NCBI RefSeq assembly: GCF_946848805.1 | Contig: NZ_CAMPFU010000003.1 | Span: 413,501 to 477,500, forward strand | DNA: 64,000 bases | Direction of reading: 5' to 3' | From: Deinococcus sp. Marseille-Q6407 | GTDB taxonomy: Bacteria > Deinococcota > Deinococci > Deinococcales > Deinococcaceae | Part shown: one piece after another, positions 33,233 through 46,367 of the stretch | How positions within the stretch are numbered: position 1 is the stretch's first letter | How the letters are laid out: the number at the start of each line of letters is the position of its first letter | Notes under the pieces: generated by a model | Databases searched by the model: none | What the model saw: only the letters and a program-made list of their open reading frames with translations | What the model was told of the DNA's origin: nothing | Program-made: the position numbers and the translations under genes

Positions 33233-33958
33233 ATGACGAGTCTCAAAGCACGCATGACTCAGGGCAATGTGATGTCCTGGCTCGCCGGTATCCTTCTCGG
33301 CCTGGTTCTGGGAATTGCCCTGCTGATCGTGGCCAACGCGGGCGCACCCTCTGCCAAGGTTCCGACCTCGGGCAGCGACGGCGCGGCGGTCACGGCGGAC
33401 GCCAGTGTGAACGAGGCCGCCCAGAAAGGCAACACCCCCGAAACGGCGGGCGTGAGCCAGGGCAGCCAGGGAGGCCAGACCGACAGCGCCACCAACGCCA
33501 ACCAGGAATCGGCCCCCACCGTCGGTGATCCGGCCACCACTGCCGGCGGCGACGCTGGCGATACCACCGCTTCCGGGGACACGACCGCTGCGGCCGGCGA
33601 TTCCGGCGCAGCCACCGACGCTTCGGGCGCGGCGGCCAGCAGCGAAGGCCAGAGCGGTGACGCCGCAGCGGCCGGCGCGACGGCTGACGCCGGCAACGCC
33701 GCCGGTGACGCGGCAGCCGGCAAGCAGTTCTTCAGCAGCACCTGTGGCGGCTGCCACGGCCCCGAAGGCCAGGGCGCCATTGGCCCGGCCATGAACGCGC
33801 ACGCCAGCGGCTGGGACCTGGCCGGCTTTACCCAGACCCTGCGCGAGGGCAAGACCCCCGACGGCCGCGAGCTGTCGCCCACCATGCCGCGCTTCAGCGA
33901 CAGTCAGGTCAGCGACCAGGACATCGCCAACATCCACGCCTGGGTGCAGAGCCTCTGA
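33233..33958 (+). CDS. Membrane-anchored cytochrome c with long low-complexity linker
   Basis: 241 residues. One N-terminal membrane helix (WLAGILLGLVLGIALLIV), then about 110 residues very rich in Ala, Gly, Thr, Ser and Asp, then a class I cytochrome c domain with heme site CGGCH at about residue 172 and the distal Met in PTMPRF. Likely an electron carrier tethered to the outer face of the inner membrane. The linker resembles those of the two lipoproteins in this window. ATG lies 7 bases after TATTCT. Confidence 0.88.
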   Translation: MTSLKARMTQGNVMSWLAGILLGLVLGIALLIVANAGAPSAKVPTSGSDGAAVTADASVNEAAQKGNTPETAGVSQGSQGGQTDSATNANQESAPTVGDPATTAGGDAGDTTASGDTTAAAGDSGAATDASGAAASSEGQSGDAAAAGATADAGNAAGDAAAGKQFFSSTCGGCHGPEGQGAIGPAMNAHASGWDLAGFTQTLREGKTPDGRELSPTMPRFSDSQVSDQDIANIHAWVQSL

Positions 33959-34117
33959 GCCTTCCTGGCCCCTTGGGCAGAGGGCCATCAGCAGGCAGGG
34001 CGGACAGCGGAGGAAAAACCGCTGCCCGCTTTTCTTCTGCACGCTGCGCCGCGCCTTAGTGTAGAGTAGGACCGCACACCCAATTCAGCGCACACCAGCT
34101 GCGACAGGAGGAGACTT

Positions 34118-35053
34118 ATGCTCGTTACCGGCAAAGAAATTCTGGTTCCCGCCCGCGAGGGCAAGTACGGCGTTCCCGCCTTCAACACCAACAACATGGA
34201 GAGTACTCAGGCGATCATCCACACCGCCGAGAAGCTCGAAGCGCCCGTGATGGTGCAGATGTCCGAAGGCGCCATCAAGTACGGCGGCCAGGACCTCGCC
34301 AACATCGTGATTGATATGGCCCGCCGCGCCACCATTCCCGTCGCGCTGCACCTGGACCACGGCTCCAGCTACGAGTCGGCCCTCAAGGCCATCAGCATGG
34401 GCTTTACCTCGGTGATGATCGACGCTTCGCACCACGAATTTGCCGACAACGTGCGCGAAACTAAGCGTGTGGTGGAAGCCGCCCACGCCATGGGCATCAG
34501 TGTGGAAGCCGAGCTGGGCCGCCTGGGCGGTATCGAGGAACACGTGGTGGTGGACGAGAAGGACGCCTTCCTGACCAACCCTGACGAAGCCGTCAAGTTC
34601 ATTGAAGACACCGGCGTGGATTACCTCGCCATTGCCATCGGCACCTCGCACGGCGCCTACAAGGGCAAGGGCCGGCCCTTTATCGACCACGACCGCATCG
34701 AGAAGATCGCCGGCATGACCACCATTCCGCTGGTGGCCCACGGTTCCAGCGGCGTGCCCAAGGAAATCACCGACCGCTTCCGCGCCGCCGGCGGCGAAAT
34801 CGGCGACGCGGCCGGCATCGCCGACGAGGACCTGACCCGCGCCGTGCAGCACGGCATTGCCAAGGTGAACGTGGACACCGACCTGCGGCTGGCCGCCAGC
34901 GTGGGCGTGCGCGAAGCCTTCCAGGCCAACCCCAAGGAATTCGACCCCCGCAAGTGGATGGGCCCGGCCCGTGACGTGATGAGCGAAATCGTGGCCCACA
35001 AGCTGCAGGTGCTGGGCGCCGCCGGCAAGGCCAGCATGCAGGCGCTGAAGTAA
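34118..35053 (+). CDS. fba: Fructose-bisphosphate aldolase, class II
   Basis: 311 residues. Zinc histidines in ALHLDHGSSYE and IGTSHGAYKGKG, plus HGSSGVPKE and the sugar-phosphate loop KVNVDTDLR are clear. Catalyses cleavage of fructose-1,6-bisphosphate; with eno and pyk it makes three glycolytic genes in this window. A GGAGGAG ribosome site lies 7 bases before the ATG, and TAGAGT at 34062-34067 is the likely -10, giving a short leader. Confidence 0.96.
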   Translation: MLVTGKEILVPAREGKYGVPAFNTNNMESTQAIIHTAEKLEAPVMVQMSEGAIKYGGQDLANIVIDMARRATIPVALHLDHGSSYESALKAISMGFTSVMIDASHHEFADNVRETKRVVEAAHAMGISVEAELGRLGGIEEHVVVDEKDAFLTNPDEAVKFIEDTGVDYLAIAIGTSHGAYKGKGRPFIDHDRIEKIAGMTTIPLVAHGSSGVPKEITDRFRAAGGEIGDAAGIADEDLTRAVQHGIAKVNVDTDLRLAASVGVREAFQANPKEFDPRKWMGPARDVMSEIVAHKLQVLGAAGKASMQALK

Positions 35054-35063
35054 GACCCGGCCG

Positions 35064-35094
35064 CTCTCAGGACTCGCCCTGGGCGGCCTGAGAG
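35064..35094 (+). terminator. Stem-loop after fba
   Basis: CTCTCAGG (35064-35071) pairs with CCTGAGAG (35087-35094). No T tract follows, so termination would be weak or factor-dependent. Confidence 0.45.
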
Positions 35095-35196
35095 ATACGC
35101 GGAAGCAGGCCAGGCAGGCCAGATTTTGGCCACCTACCTGCTTTGCTCTTGCCCTGCCTTCCTGAGCTGTGGCTTTCTGGGCGCCGGCGCCCGGAA

Positions 35197-36012
35197 TTAC
35201 ACCCGCACCAGCTCGGCCGGCAGCATCTGCCCGAAAGCGGGGAACCGCTCGGCAGCTTCCGGCTGGCCGGCCCCTTCCAGCACCACCAGGCCCCGGGGCC
35301 GCTCCACATGCAGCGGCAGCAGCGCCAGCCGGCCGGTCTGGTAGGCGCCCAGGTCCAGGTAGACCTGCTCCGCCTGCTGCACCACCACCCGCACCGGAGT
35401 ATGCCCATGCACCGAGTAGGTCACGCCGGGCGGCAGCCGGAAGGGGCCGTCCTGCGGGCGCAACCACAGCACCGCCGACATGGGGTTGGGATAGTCGCGG
35501 TGCGCTTTGGGCGGGCTGGCATGGGCCACCAGCACGCTGGGGCCGCCGGCCGGGGGCTGCTGGTGAATACCGCCCTGCGCGTCCACGAACACCATCCGTG
35601 GCAGCTCCGACAGGTACTCGCGCAGCACCTCGGGAAAGTCTTCCAGCGTCAGGCCGCCCAGCTCGCGGCGCACCGACTCGCCGCCGGCCCGCATCCACCA
35701 CTGCAGACCCTGCATGGCCAGACGGAACTCCTCAGGATTGCCGCTGTCTACAAACTGCTGAAAATGCTGCGGGCCGTCCAGGGCCATGCGCTCGTGGTTG
35801 CCCATCAGCAGAGTGGCGCGGCCCTCGGCGCGCAGTTCCAGCAGCCGCACCACGCAGCGCAGCGAGTCCGGGCCACGGTCAATGGCGTCACCCAAGCACA
35901 GCAAATGCCAGTTGGGCCAGTGGGCTTCGGCGTAGCGAACAGCCGCTTCCAGCAGGTCGGCGCGGCCATGCAGGTCAGGAACCACAAAGACGGTGCGGGG
36001 CTCGGACATCAC
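35197..36012 (-). CDS. PPP-family metallophosphatase (Ser/Thr phosphatase or ApaH-like)
   Basis: 271 residues. The full PPP metal-ligand set is present: DLHG, GDAIDRG, GNHE, a His in LVAHASPP, and SVHGHT. Such small bacterial enzymes are protein phosphatases or diadenosine tetraphosphatases. The GTG at 36012, 6 bases after TAGACT on the minus strand, is preferred over the ATG directly after it. It shares a 45-base divergent promoter region with the metallophosphoesterase at 36058. Confidence 0.85.
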   Translation of the reverse strand: MMSEPRTVFVVPDLHGRADLLEAAVRYAEAHWPNWHLLCLGDAIDRGPDSLRCVVRLLELRAEGRATLLMGNHERMALDGPQHFQQFVDSGNPEEFRLAMQGLQWWMRAGGESVRRELGGLTLEDFPEVLREYLSELPRMVFVDAQGGIHQQPPAGGPSVLVAHASPPKAHRDYPNPMSAVLWLRPQDGPFRLPPGVTYSVHGHTPVRVVVQQAEQVYLDLGAYQTGRLALLPLHVERPRGLVVLEGAGQPEAAERFPAFGQMLPAELVRV

Positions 36013-36057
36013 CGCCGCAGTCTACTTCGTTTAACCTGAGCGGCTTACTCTAAACGC

Positions 36058-36942
36058 ATGAACGACGACCGCCAGCTGACCCGCCGGGAATGGTTGCAGC
36101 GCACGGGCCTGGGCCTGTTGGGCCTGGGTGGCCTGTTGGGTGGCAGCGCTGTGGCCCAGGGCTACGGCCTGAGCATCACCCGGCACCGCCGGCCCCTGAG
36201 CGGGCTGCAAGCCCCGCTGAAGGTGGCCTTTCTGACCGATCTGCACTACGGGCTATTTATCGAAGCACGCAGTGTGCAACGCTGGGCCGACGTGACCCTG
36301 GCCGAGCGGCCGGACCTGATTCTGTTGGGCGGCGATTTTGTGGATGTCCGCCCCGGCGAGCGGCCCACCGCGCTGCTGGAGCAGCTGGCCCGCTTGCAGG
36401 CTCCACTGGGCGTCTATGGCGTGTGGGGCAACCACGACTACGGCAGTTTCGGCCGCTACGACTCGCGCTGGCGCGGTGAAGGGCGCCCCGGCTGGCCGGA
36501 ATTCCGCCGTGAGTTGACCGGGCAGCTGGCAGAAGCCGGCGTGCAGATTCTGCGCAACGCCTCCGCCCAGCCCCGGCCGGACCTCTATCTGGCCGGCACC
36601 GACGACTGGCAGTGGGGGGACCGGCCGGACCTGAGCCGCCTGCTGGCCGGCGCGGGGAAGCGGGCCACGCTGCTGCTCACCCACAACCCGGACATCCTGC
36701 CCACCTTTCCGCAGCACATCGGGCTGACGCTGATCGGGCACACCCACGGCGGGCAGGTGCGGCTGCCGGGCATCGGCGCTGTCAAGGTGCCCAGCGCTTA
36801 CGGCACCCGCTACGCGATGGGCTGGCACCAGGGTGCCCACGGCAGCCCAGCCTACGTGAGCCGGGGGCTGGGGGTGTCAGGGTTGCCGGTGCGGATGCTC
36901 TGCCCGCCGGAAATCACTGTACTGGAGCTGTTCCCGGCCTGA
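36058..36942 (+). CDS. Exported metallophosphoesterase with Tat-like signal (YkuE/LpxG-like)
   Basis: 294 residues. The N-terminus LTRREWLQRTGLGLLGLGGLLGG is a twin-arginine-type signal. Calcineurin-like motifs follow: FLTDLHYG, LLGGDFVD, VWGNHDYG, LLTHNPD, and IGHTHGGQVRLP. This group acts at the membrane on lipid or nucleotide-sugar phosphates; exact substrate unknown. ATG lies 6 bases after TACTCT, leaderless, divergent from the PPP phosphatase. Confidence 0.88.
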   Translation: MNDDRQLTRREWLQRTGLGLLGLGGLLGGSAVAQGYGLSITRHRRPLSGLQAPLKVAFLTDLHYGLFIEARSVQRWADVTLAERPDLILLGGDFVDVRPGERPTALLEQLARLQAPLGVYGVWGNHDYGSFGRYDSRWRGEGRPGWPEFRRELTGQLAEAGVQILRNASAQPRPDLYLAGTDDWQWGDRPDLSRLLAGAGKRATLLLTHNPDILPTFPQHIGLTLIGHTHGGQVRLPGIGAVKVPSAYGTRYAMGWHQGAHGSPAYVSRGLGVSGLPVRMLCPPEITVLELFPA

Positions 36943-36972
36943 GCCGCACGGCTGCGCGGCCGGACCCCTTCC

Positions 36973-38343
36973 TCAGCCTTCTGCCAGAATCTCGCTGTAG
37001 AGATCGCGGTAAGCCTGTGCCGAAGCGTTCCAGCTGAAATCCAGCGCCATGCCGGCCTTGACCCGGCGCTCCCATTCCGCCCGGTCGCGGCGGGTGGCGA
37101 GCGCCTCGCTGCAGGCGTCCAGCAGTGCCTGTGAGGTGGCCGGGACGAAGGGAAAACCGATGCTGGGCGGCACCGTGTCTTTTAGGCCACCGGTTGCCCG
37201 CACCACCGGCAGTGTGCCGTAGCGCAGCGCAATCATCTGCGACAGGCCACACGGCTCGAAGCGACTGGGCATAGCAAACACATCCGCCCCAGCGTAGATG
37301 CGGTGGGCCAGTGGCTCGTTCAACCCGCTCACGAAGGCCACCCGTGGGTGAAAGTGCCAGCCCTGAAAAGCCGCTTCCAGCAGGGGGTCGCCGCCGCCCA
37401 GAATCACCACGTTCCAGCTTTTTACCAGTTCCGGCAGGGCCAGCAGCAGCAGGTCCATGCCTTTCTGGTCGGCCAGCCGGCTCACGGTGCCCAGCACTGG
37501 CGCCCGGTCGAAGCCGAACTCCGCGCGCAGGCGGCGGCGGTTGCTCGCCTTGCTGCGCGGGCCGGAATAATTCATGATTGCGGCGTCACGCCGGGGGTTC
37601 CAGCGGTCCAGGTCCAGCCCGTTCAGAATGCCGCACAGCCGGCCCTCGCTGTCCAGCCGCTGCAACACACCTTCCAGCCCCTCACCGTATTCGGGCGTGG
37701 TGATTTCCTGCGCATAGGTCGGGCTGACAGTGGTCACCCGGTCGGCAAAGACCAGACCGGCCTTGAGCAGGTTCAGGTCGCCGAAAAATTCCACGAAATC
37801 CGGCTGAAAGGTCCAGGCCGGCAGAGCGGTCCAGCCGGCCGCCTCGTGCAGCGACCAGCGCCCTTGATACTGCAGGTTATGTATGGTAAAGACGGTAGGC
37901 CAGCCGCTCAGATGCGCGTGCGCCACCGCCAGCGCGGCCTGCCAGTCGTGGCCGTGCAGCAACTGCGGCTGGACATTCAGCGCTTGCAGAGCCGGCAGGA
38001 CGGCGCATCCAAATGCGCTGAAGCGCTGCACATCGTCGGAGTGATAAAGCCCTTCGCGGTCAAAAGCTTCCAGGCCCAGAAACAGATACTCCACGCCGGC
38101 CCGCCGCTCGTGGCCCAGCCGCACCTCGCCTATGCCGTCAATGTTCAGTGTTCCTACGCTCTCCACAGCGGCGGCGTCGGCCAGGTCGCGGTACCAGGGC
38201 GAGACCACCATCACCGCCGTACCGGCCGCAGCCTGCGCCGCCGGGAGGGCCCCCAGCACATCGGCCAAGCCGCCAGTGCGCGAGAAAGGAAAGACCTCGG
38301 AAGCCACGTGGACGGTGGGAGCAGCCGGCGCAGAAAAGGTCAT
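36973..38343 (-). CDS. glgA: Glycogen synthase (ADP-glucose, GT5)
   Basis: 456 residues. N-terminal KxGGL-type motif reads SRTGGLADVLGALP (Lys replaced by Arg-Thr), then HGHDWQAAL, TIHNLQYQG, NGLD, and the GT5 C-terminal motif FEPCGLSQMIALRYGTLPVVRATGGLKDTV. It extends alpha-1,4-glucan from ADP-glucose. ATG is 6 bases after TAAGAT on the minus strand. The usual neighbours glgB/glgC are absent. Confidence 0.93.
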   Translation of the reverse strand: MTFSAPAAPTVHVASEVFPFSRTGGLADVLGALPAAQAAAGTAVMVVSPWYRDLADAAAVESVGTLNIDGIGEVRLGHERRAGVEYLFLGLEAFDREGLYHSDDVQRFSAFGCAVLPALQALNVQPQLLHGHDWQAALAVAHAHLSGWPTVFTIHNLQYQGRWSLHEAAGWTALPAWTFQPDFVEFFGDLNLLKAGLVFADRVTTVSPTYAQEITTPEYGEGLEGVLQRLDSEGRLCGILNGLDLDRWNPRRDAAIMNYSGPRSKASNRRRLRAEFGFDRAPVLGTVSRLADQKGMDLLLLALPELVKSWNVVILGGGDPLLEAAFQGWHFHPRVAFVSGLNEPLAHRIYAGADVFAMPSRFEPCGLSQMIALRYGTLPVVRATGGLKDTVPPSIGFPFVPATSQALLDACSEALATRRDRAEWERRVKAGMALDFSWNASAQAYRDLYSEILAEG

Positions 38344-38393
38344 GCGGCAATCTTACTGTGATCGGTCCCTGTGTAGAGGCGGGGAAGCCAGCG

Positions 38394-38423
38394 TTGACTT
38401 TTTCGGCGGGGCGCTGCTAAACT
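38394..38423 (+). promoter_or_regulatory. Promoter of the tRNA pair
   Basis: TTGACT (38394-38399) and TAAACT (38418-38423) with an 18-bp spacer and a TGC extension before the -10. The first tRNA begins 16 bases after the -10. Confidence 0.75.
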
Positions 38424-38438
38424 TCTGAAGCTTGATAC

Positions 38439-38514
<76 letters not shown>

Positions 38515-38536
38515 GATGGCTCTGCGAGGAGTCTTC

Positions 38537-38612
<76 letters not shown>

Positions 38613-38624
38613 TAAATGACAATG

Positions 38625-38651
38625 ACCTTCGCTTCGGCGGAGGTTTTTTTA
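38625..38651 (+). terminator. Intrinsic terminator of the tRNA pair
   Basis: ACCTTCGC-TTCG-GCGGAGGT, an 8-bp stem with a UUCG tetraloop, followed by seven T. It sits 13 bases after tRNA-Val and upstream of the dnaA promoter, so a dnaA start upstream of it is unlikely. Confidence 0.92.
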
Positions 38652-38682
38652 TATCTGGAGGCCCGGCAGCTCGCAATCCCGG

Positions 38683-38691
38683 TGCTATGCT
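38683..38691 (+). promoter_or_regulatory. Extended -10 promoter of dnaA
   Basis: TGCTATGCT at 38683-38691. Transcription would start near 38698, giving a leader of about 59 bases that contains AGGAGGT (38742-38748) and then the ATT start at 38757. No good -35 was found. Confidence 0.6.
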
Positions 38692-38756
38692 GGCCGCACT
38701 TTGCCGGGGGCAGCCCAAGGGGTCACACCCGGCCAAACGACAGGAGGTGTGCGGCT

Positions 38757-40154
<1,398 letters not shown>

Positions 40155-40236
40155 ATCTAGTCAGGATAAAAGACAGTCGGAACAGCTGAAAACGTTCCAA
40201 AGTCTGTTCCAAAAGGATGTGAAAAGTTTCTTTTAC

Positions 40237-40490
40237 TGTGGATAACCCTGTGGATAACCCTGTGGATAACTCTATTTTTTCTGTGGATAACTTTGTGGAT
40301 AACTAGGAGGAGCTTTAACCTGTGGATAACCCAGGAAGTTATCCACAGGTTATCCACAGGGTAGGGCGACTTATCCACAAATTTGTCCACAAGGCAAATC
40401 TCGCTGTGGACGGCTTCGGAACCGTTTTTCCACACTATCCACAGGACCTACTATTACTACTACTAGTTCTTTTAAATTTAAACAACAGAA
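40237..40490. other. oriC: Replication origin oriC (DnaA boxes and unwinding region)
   Basis: Between dnaA and dnaN. Perfect DnaA boxes TGTGGATAA on the plus strand at 40237, 40249, 40261, 40282, 40294 and 40321, and TTATCCACA at 40339, 40350 and 40371, several spaced by exactly 12 bases. Near-matches are at 40383 (TTGTCCACA), 40405 and 40435 (CTATCCACA). The cluster is followed by a triplet run (40448-40465) and an AT-rich stretch (TTTTAAATTTAAAC) at 40470-40483, the likely duplex unwinding element. The orientation of boxes switches near 40330. Confidence 0.95.
40448..40465. other. DnaA-trio run at the unwinding site
   Basis: CTA CTA TTA CTA CTA CTA, i.e. six successive 3'-GAT-5' type triplets on the other strand (one variant), directly after a DnaA box (40435-40443) and a short GC-containing GGAC spacer, and before the AT-rich stretch. 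This order (box, GC, trios, AT-rich) is the basal unwinding system described in Bacillus and widely conserved. Confidence 0.85.
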
Positions 40491-40593
40491 AATAGTAACT
40501 GAGGTTTTCGGGTGGGTTTTGCCTGGGAGATGAAATGCCAGAAAGGAGACAGAAGCTGGGCTCTTCCCCGGAGACTTGGGTAAACTGAGGGCA

Positions 40594-41676
40594 ATGAAAG
40601 CCACCGTAACCAAGAAAGTCCTGAGTGAAGGCCTGGGTCTCCTCGAAAGGGTGGTGCCTAGCCGGAACTCCAATCCGCTGCTGACCTCGCTCAAGATTGA
40701 CGCTTCTGAACAGGGCCTGAGCTTGAGCGGCACCAATCTGGAAGTAGATCTGGCCAGTTTTGCGCCGGCAGAGGTACAGGATCCGCAGGCTTTTGTGGTG
40801 CCGGCGCACTTGCTGTCGCAAATCGTCCGGACACTGGGCGGCGAACTGGTCGAATTGGAACTGAACGGTGAAGAACTCTCGGTACGTTCGGGCGGTTCCG
40901 ATTTCAAAATTCAGACCGGCGACGTGACCGCTTTTCCTGAATTGAATTTTCCTGACCGGGTGGACGCCACCGTACAGGCAGCAGACCTGGCCCGGGCCCT
41001 GAACAGTGTGCGGTATGCTGCCAGCAATGAGGCTTTTCAGGCCGTGTTCCGGGGTATCAAGCTGGAAAAACGTGGCGACGGAGCTCGCGTAGTGGCGTCT
41101 GATGGTTACCGGGTGGCCCTGCATGACTTTGCTCTTGAAGGCGAAGTCCGTGAATTGATCATGCCAGCCCGCAGCGTGGACGAGTTGGTCCGCATGCTCC
41201 GCGGCGGTGAAGCAACACTCAGCTACGGCGAAGGCCAGCTGAGTGTAACCACCGACCGAGTCCGGATGAACTTGAAACTGCTAGACGGCGAGTTCCCCGA
41301 CTATGAGCGGGTAATTCCTGCCGAGACCAAGCTGCAGGTCAAGTTGGCGTCGGCTACCTTAAAAGAATCGGTGGGGCGCGTGGCCGTGCTGGCCGATAAG
41401 AATGCCAATAACCGGGTGGAATTTCTGGTGTCTGAAGGCCAACTGCAGCTGAACGCCGAGGGCGATTACGGCCGAGCACACGACACCCTCACCGTGGAGC
41501 AAAGCGGCACTGAGCCGGCTATCAGCTTGGCTTTTAATGCCAAGTATGTGCAGGATGCCCTCGGCCCTATTGACGGAGAAGCCGAGATGCTTTTTGCAGA
41601 GTCCACCAAACCGGCCATTTTCCGCCCGGCTTCTGGAGGCGGCTATATGGCCGTGCTGGTTGCTTTACGGGTCTGA
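40594..41676 (+). CDS. dnaN: DNA polymerase III beta subunit (sliding clamp)
   Basis: 360 residues. The three-domain clamp pattern is visible, with conserved [12 protein letters not shown], the [12 protein letters not shown] strand and the C-terminal [21 protein letters not shown], which forms the pocket for partner peptides. ATG 40594 lies 7 bases after TAAACT (40581-40586), a leaderless transcript; an upstream in-frame start at 40576 overlaps that box and is rejected. Follows oriC. Confidence 0.97.
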   Translation: MKATVTKKVLSEGLGLLERVVPSRNSNPLLTSLKIDASEQGLSLSGTNLEVDLASFAPAEVQDPQAFVVPAHLLSQIVRTLGGELVELELNGEELSVRSGGSDFKIQTGDVTAFPELNFPDRVDATVQAADLARALNSVRYAASNEAFQAVFRGIKLEKRGDGARVVASDGYRVALHDFALEGEVRELIMPARSVDELVRMLRGGEATLSYGEGQLSVTTDRVRMNLKLLDGEFPDYERVIPAETKLQVKLASATLKESVGRVAVLADKNANNRVEFLVSEGQLQLNAEGDYGRAHDTLTVEQSGTEPAISLAFNAKYVQDALGPIDGEAEMLFAESTKPAIFRPASGGGYMAVLVALRV

Positions 41677-41781
41677 AGGTCGCTTTAAGGTCAGCTTGGC
41701 CCTTCTAGGGGCTTTCTAGAGCCGGTGTGGACCATCTTTCATCGCTTGGTTTCCTGGCTCTGACAGCTGCCGGCTTATTAG

Positions 41782-43179
<1,398 letters not shown>

Positions 43180-43246
43180 AGCCACTTTCCCCGGCTTTCC
43201 GGCCTGCTGCGAGAGTCTTTTCCCCCTTTCGTCATCGACCACTCAG

Positions 43247-43293
43247 GATGTCTTTTCAGAAGCGCATGGCCTGCTTCTGAAAGGCGTCTTTTT
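43247..43293 (+). terminator. Intrinsic terminator of eno
   Basis: A stem of about 16 bp with one bulge (left arm 43247-43263 ending TTTTCAGAAGC, right arm 43273-43288 starting GCTTCTGAAAG), a 9-base loop and five T. Confidence 0.85.
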
Positions 43294-43412
43294 CCCTGCC
43301 TGGGACGCCTCCGGTTCTGGCTTACACTGCGCTGAAATGAGCCTGTTAACCTGAGGAGAGACGCCCCGAGCGGCGTTCCCCCAAACCGAGAAACTTTTTG
43401 AAGGAGCCAACA

Positions 43413-44849
43413 ATGAAACACGCTTTTGGAAGAGCCACCAAAATTGTGGCCACGATGGGCCCGGCCAGCCGCAACCCGGACACCCTGCGGCGCATGATCG
43501 ATGCCGGCATGAACGTGGCCCGCATCAACTTCAGCCATGGTGACCGCGAGGACCACCGCGCCACTGTGGAACTGATTCGTGAAATTGCCGCTGAAAAAGG
43601 CCGCGCCATAGGCATCCTGCAGGACCTGCAGGGTCCCAAGATCCGAGTGGCCCGCTTCGAGGACGAGGGCGGCATTCTGCTGGAACCCGGTGACCTGTTC
43701 AGCATCACCATGGACGACGTGCCCGGCACCCGCGAGCGGGTCGGCACCACCTACAAGCAGCTGGCGCACGACGTGCAGCCGGGCATGACCCTGTTGCTGG
43801 ACGACGGCAACCTGGCCCTGCAGGTGCTGGAAACTTCCAGTACCGAAGTGCGTACCCGGGTGCTGGTGGGCGGCCCGCTGAAGAACAACAAAGGCATCAA
43901 CGTGCCTGAAGCTGACCTGTCGGTGCCGGCGCTGAGTGAAAAGGACGTACAGGACCTGGAATTTGGCGCCGAGCTGGGCGTGGACTGGGTGGCCCTGAGC
44001 TTCGTGCGGTCGCGCGATGACCTGCTGCTGGCGCGGCATTACCTGAACCGCGCCGGCTCGCGCGCCAAGCTGATGGCCAAGATCGAAAAGCCGCAGGCGG
44101 TGGCCCGCTTTGCTGACATCCTGCAGGAGGCGGACGGCATCATGGTGGCCCGCGGCGATCTGGGCGTAGAAATGCGCCCTGAACAGGTGCCGCCCATCCA
44201 GAAAGACCTGATCCGGCAATGCCGCGAGGCCGGCAAGCCGGTGATCACGGCCACCCAGATGCTGGAAAGCATGATCAATGCGCCCCGCCCCACCCGCGCT
44301 GAAGCCAGCGACGTAGCCAACGCCATCTACGACGGCACCGACGCCGTGATGCTGAGTGCCGAGTCGGCAGTGGGGCAGTACCCGGTGGAAGCGGTGGCGA
44401 TGATGGACCGCATCGCCCGCGAGGTGGAGCAGAGTGACCGCTATCAGGCCCTGCAGCAGCTCTCGGCGCCGATTGACGAGTCGCAGGACGCGATTGCCAT
44501 GTCGGCCTGCTCGATCGGGTCGCGGCTGGAAGCGGCGGCCATTGTCGCCTTCACGTCGTCCGGCGGTTCGTCCAGCCGGATCGCCAAGTACCGCCCGACG
44601 CTGTCGATTCTGTCGCTGACCCCCTACGAGCATGTACGTAACCAGCAGACCCTGCTGTGGGGCGTGGTGCCGGTGCTGAGCGACGTTCCCAAGGATTCCG
44701 ACGACATGGTGCGGATCGCCGCCGACATGCTGGCCCGCTCCGGCTTGGCCGAGCAGGGCGACCGCTTCGTGATTACGGCCGGGGTGCCGTTCGGAGTGCG
44801 CGGCACCACCAACATGCTGCGGGTAGAAAAACTGCGCCCGCTTTCCTGA
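43413..44849 (+). CDS. pyk: Pyruvate kinase
   Basis: 478 residues from ATG 43413 with GGAG 8 bases upstream. ATKIVATMGPASRNP, ARINFSHG, QDLQGPKIRV, the catalytic Lys block KLMAKIEKPQAV, MVARGDLGVEM and TATQMLESMINAPRPTRAEASDVANAI are all present; the C-terminal allosteric domain is complete. It makes ATP and pyruvate from phosphoenolpyruvate. A TACACT box at about 43323 is the likely -10, with an 80-base leader that holds a five-codon ATG frame (MSLLT). Confidence 0.97.
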   Translation: MKHAFGRATKIVATMGPASRNPDTLRRMIDAGMNVARINFSHGDREDHRATVELIREIAAEKGRAIGILQDLQGPKIRVARFEDEGGILLEPGDLFSITMDDVPGTRERVGTTYKQLAHDVQPGMTLLLDDGNLALQVLETSSTEVRTRVLVGGPLKNNKGINVPEADLSVPALSEKDVQDLEFGAELGVDWVALSFVRSRDDLLLARHYLNRAGSRAKLMAKIEKPQAVARFADILQEADGIMVARGDLGVEMRPEQVPPIQKDLIRQCREAGKPVITATQMLESMINAPRPTRAEASDVANAIYDGTDAVMLSAESAVGQYPVEAVAMMDRIAREVEQSDRYQALQQLSAPIDESQDAIAMSACSIGSRLEAAAIVAFTSSGGSSSRIAKYRPTLSILSLTPYEHVRNQQTLLWGVVPVLSDVPKDSDDMVRIAADMLARSGLAEQGDRFVITAGVPFGVRGTTNMLRVEKLRPLS

Positions 44850-44860
44850 GCCAAATCAGC

Positions 44861-44909
44861 TTATCCACAGCAAAAAAGTTATCCACATTCTGCGTGTGGA
44901 TAACTTTTT
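44861..44909. terminator. Bidirectional terminator built from DnaA boxes, between pyk and tyrS
   Basis: A perfect 15-bp inverted repeat, AAAAAGTTATCCACA (44873-44887) and TGTGGATAACTTTTT (44895-44909), with a 7-base loop. Its arms contain two consensus DnaA boxes and end in A/T runs, so it works as a terminator on both strands for the convergent pyk and tyrS genes. A third DnaA box (TTATCCACA) lies at 44861-44869. Confidence 0.88.
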
Positions 44910-44949
44910 CTTGGCTGGCGCCGGCCACTGGGGGTAGCAGGAGGGGAGC

Positions 44950-46341
<1,392 letters not shown>

Positions 46342-46367
46342 CTAGCACGCCCGCTAAGATGGGCGGG

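Noticed and set aside
34085..35701. A 538-residue minus-strand frame over fba
   Set aside because: Antisense shadow of the aldolase with the first part antisense to none but low complexity; PPP phosphatase in another frame explains 35197-36012.
38616..38756. A longer DnaA from ATG 38616
   Set aside because: It would begin inside the region between tRNA-Val and its terminator, upstream of the dnaA promoter, and its extra 47 residues have no DnaA similarity.
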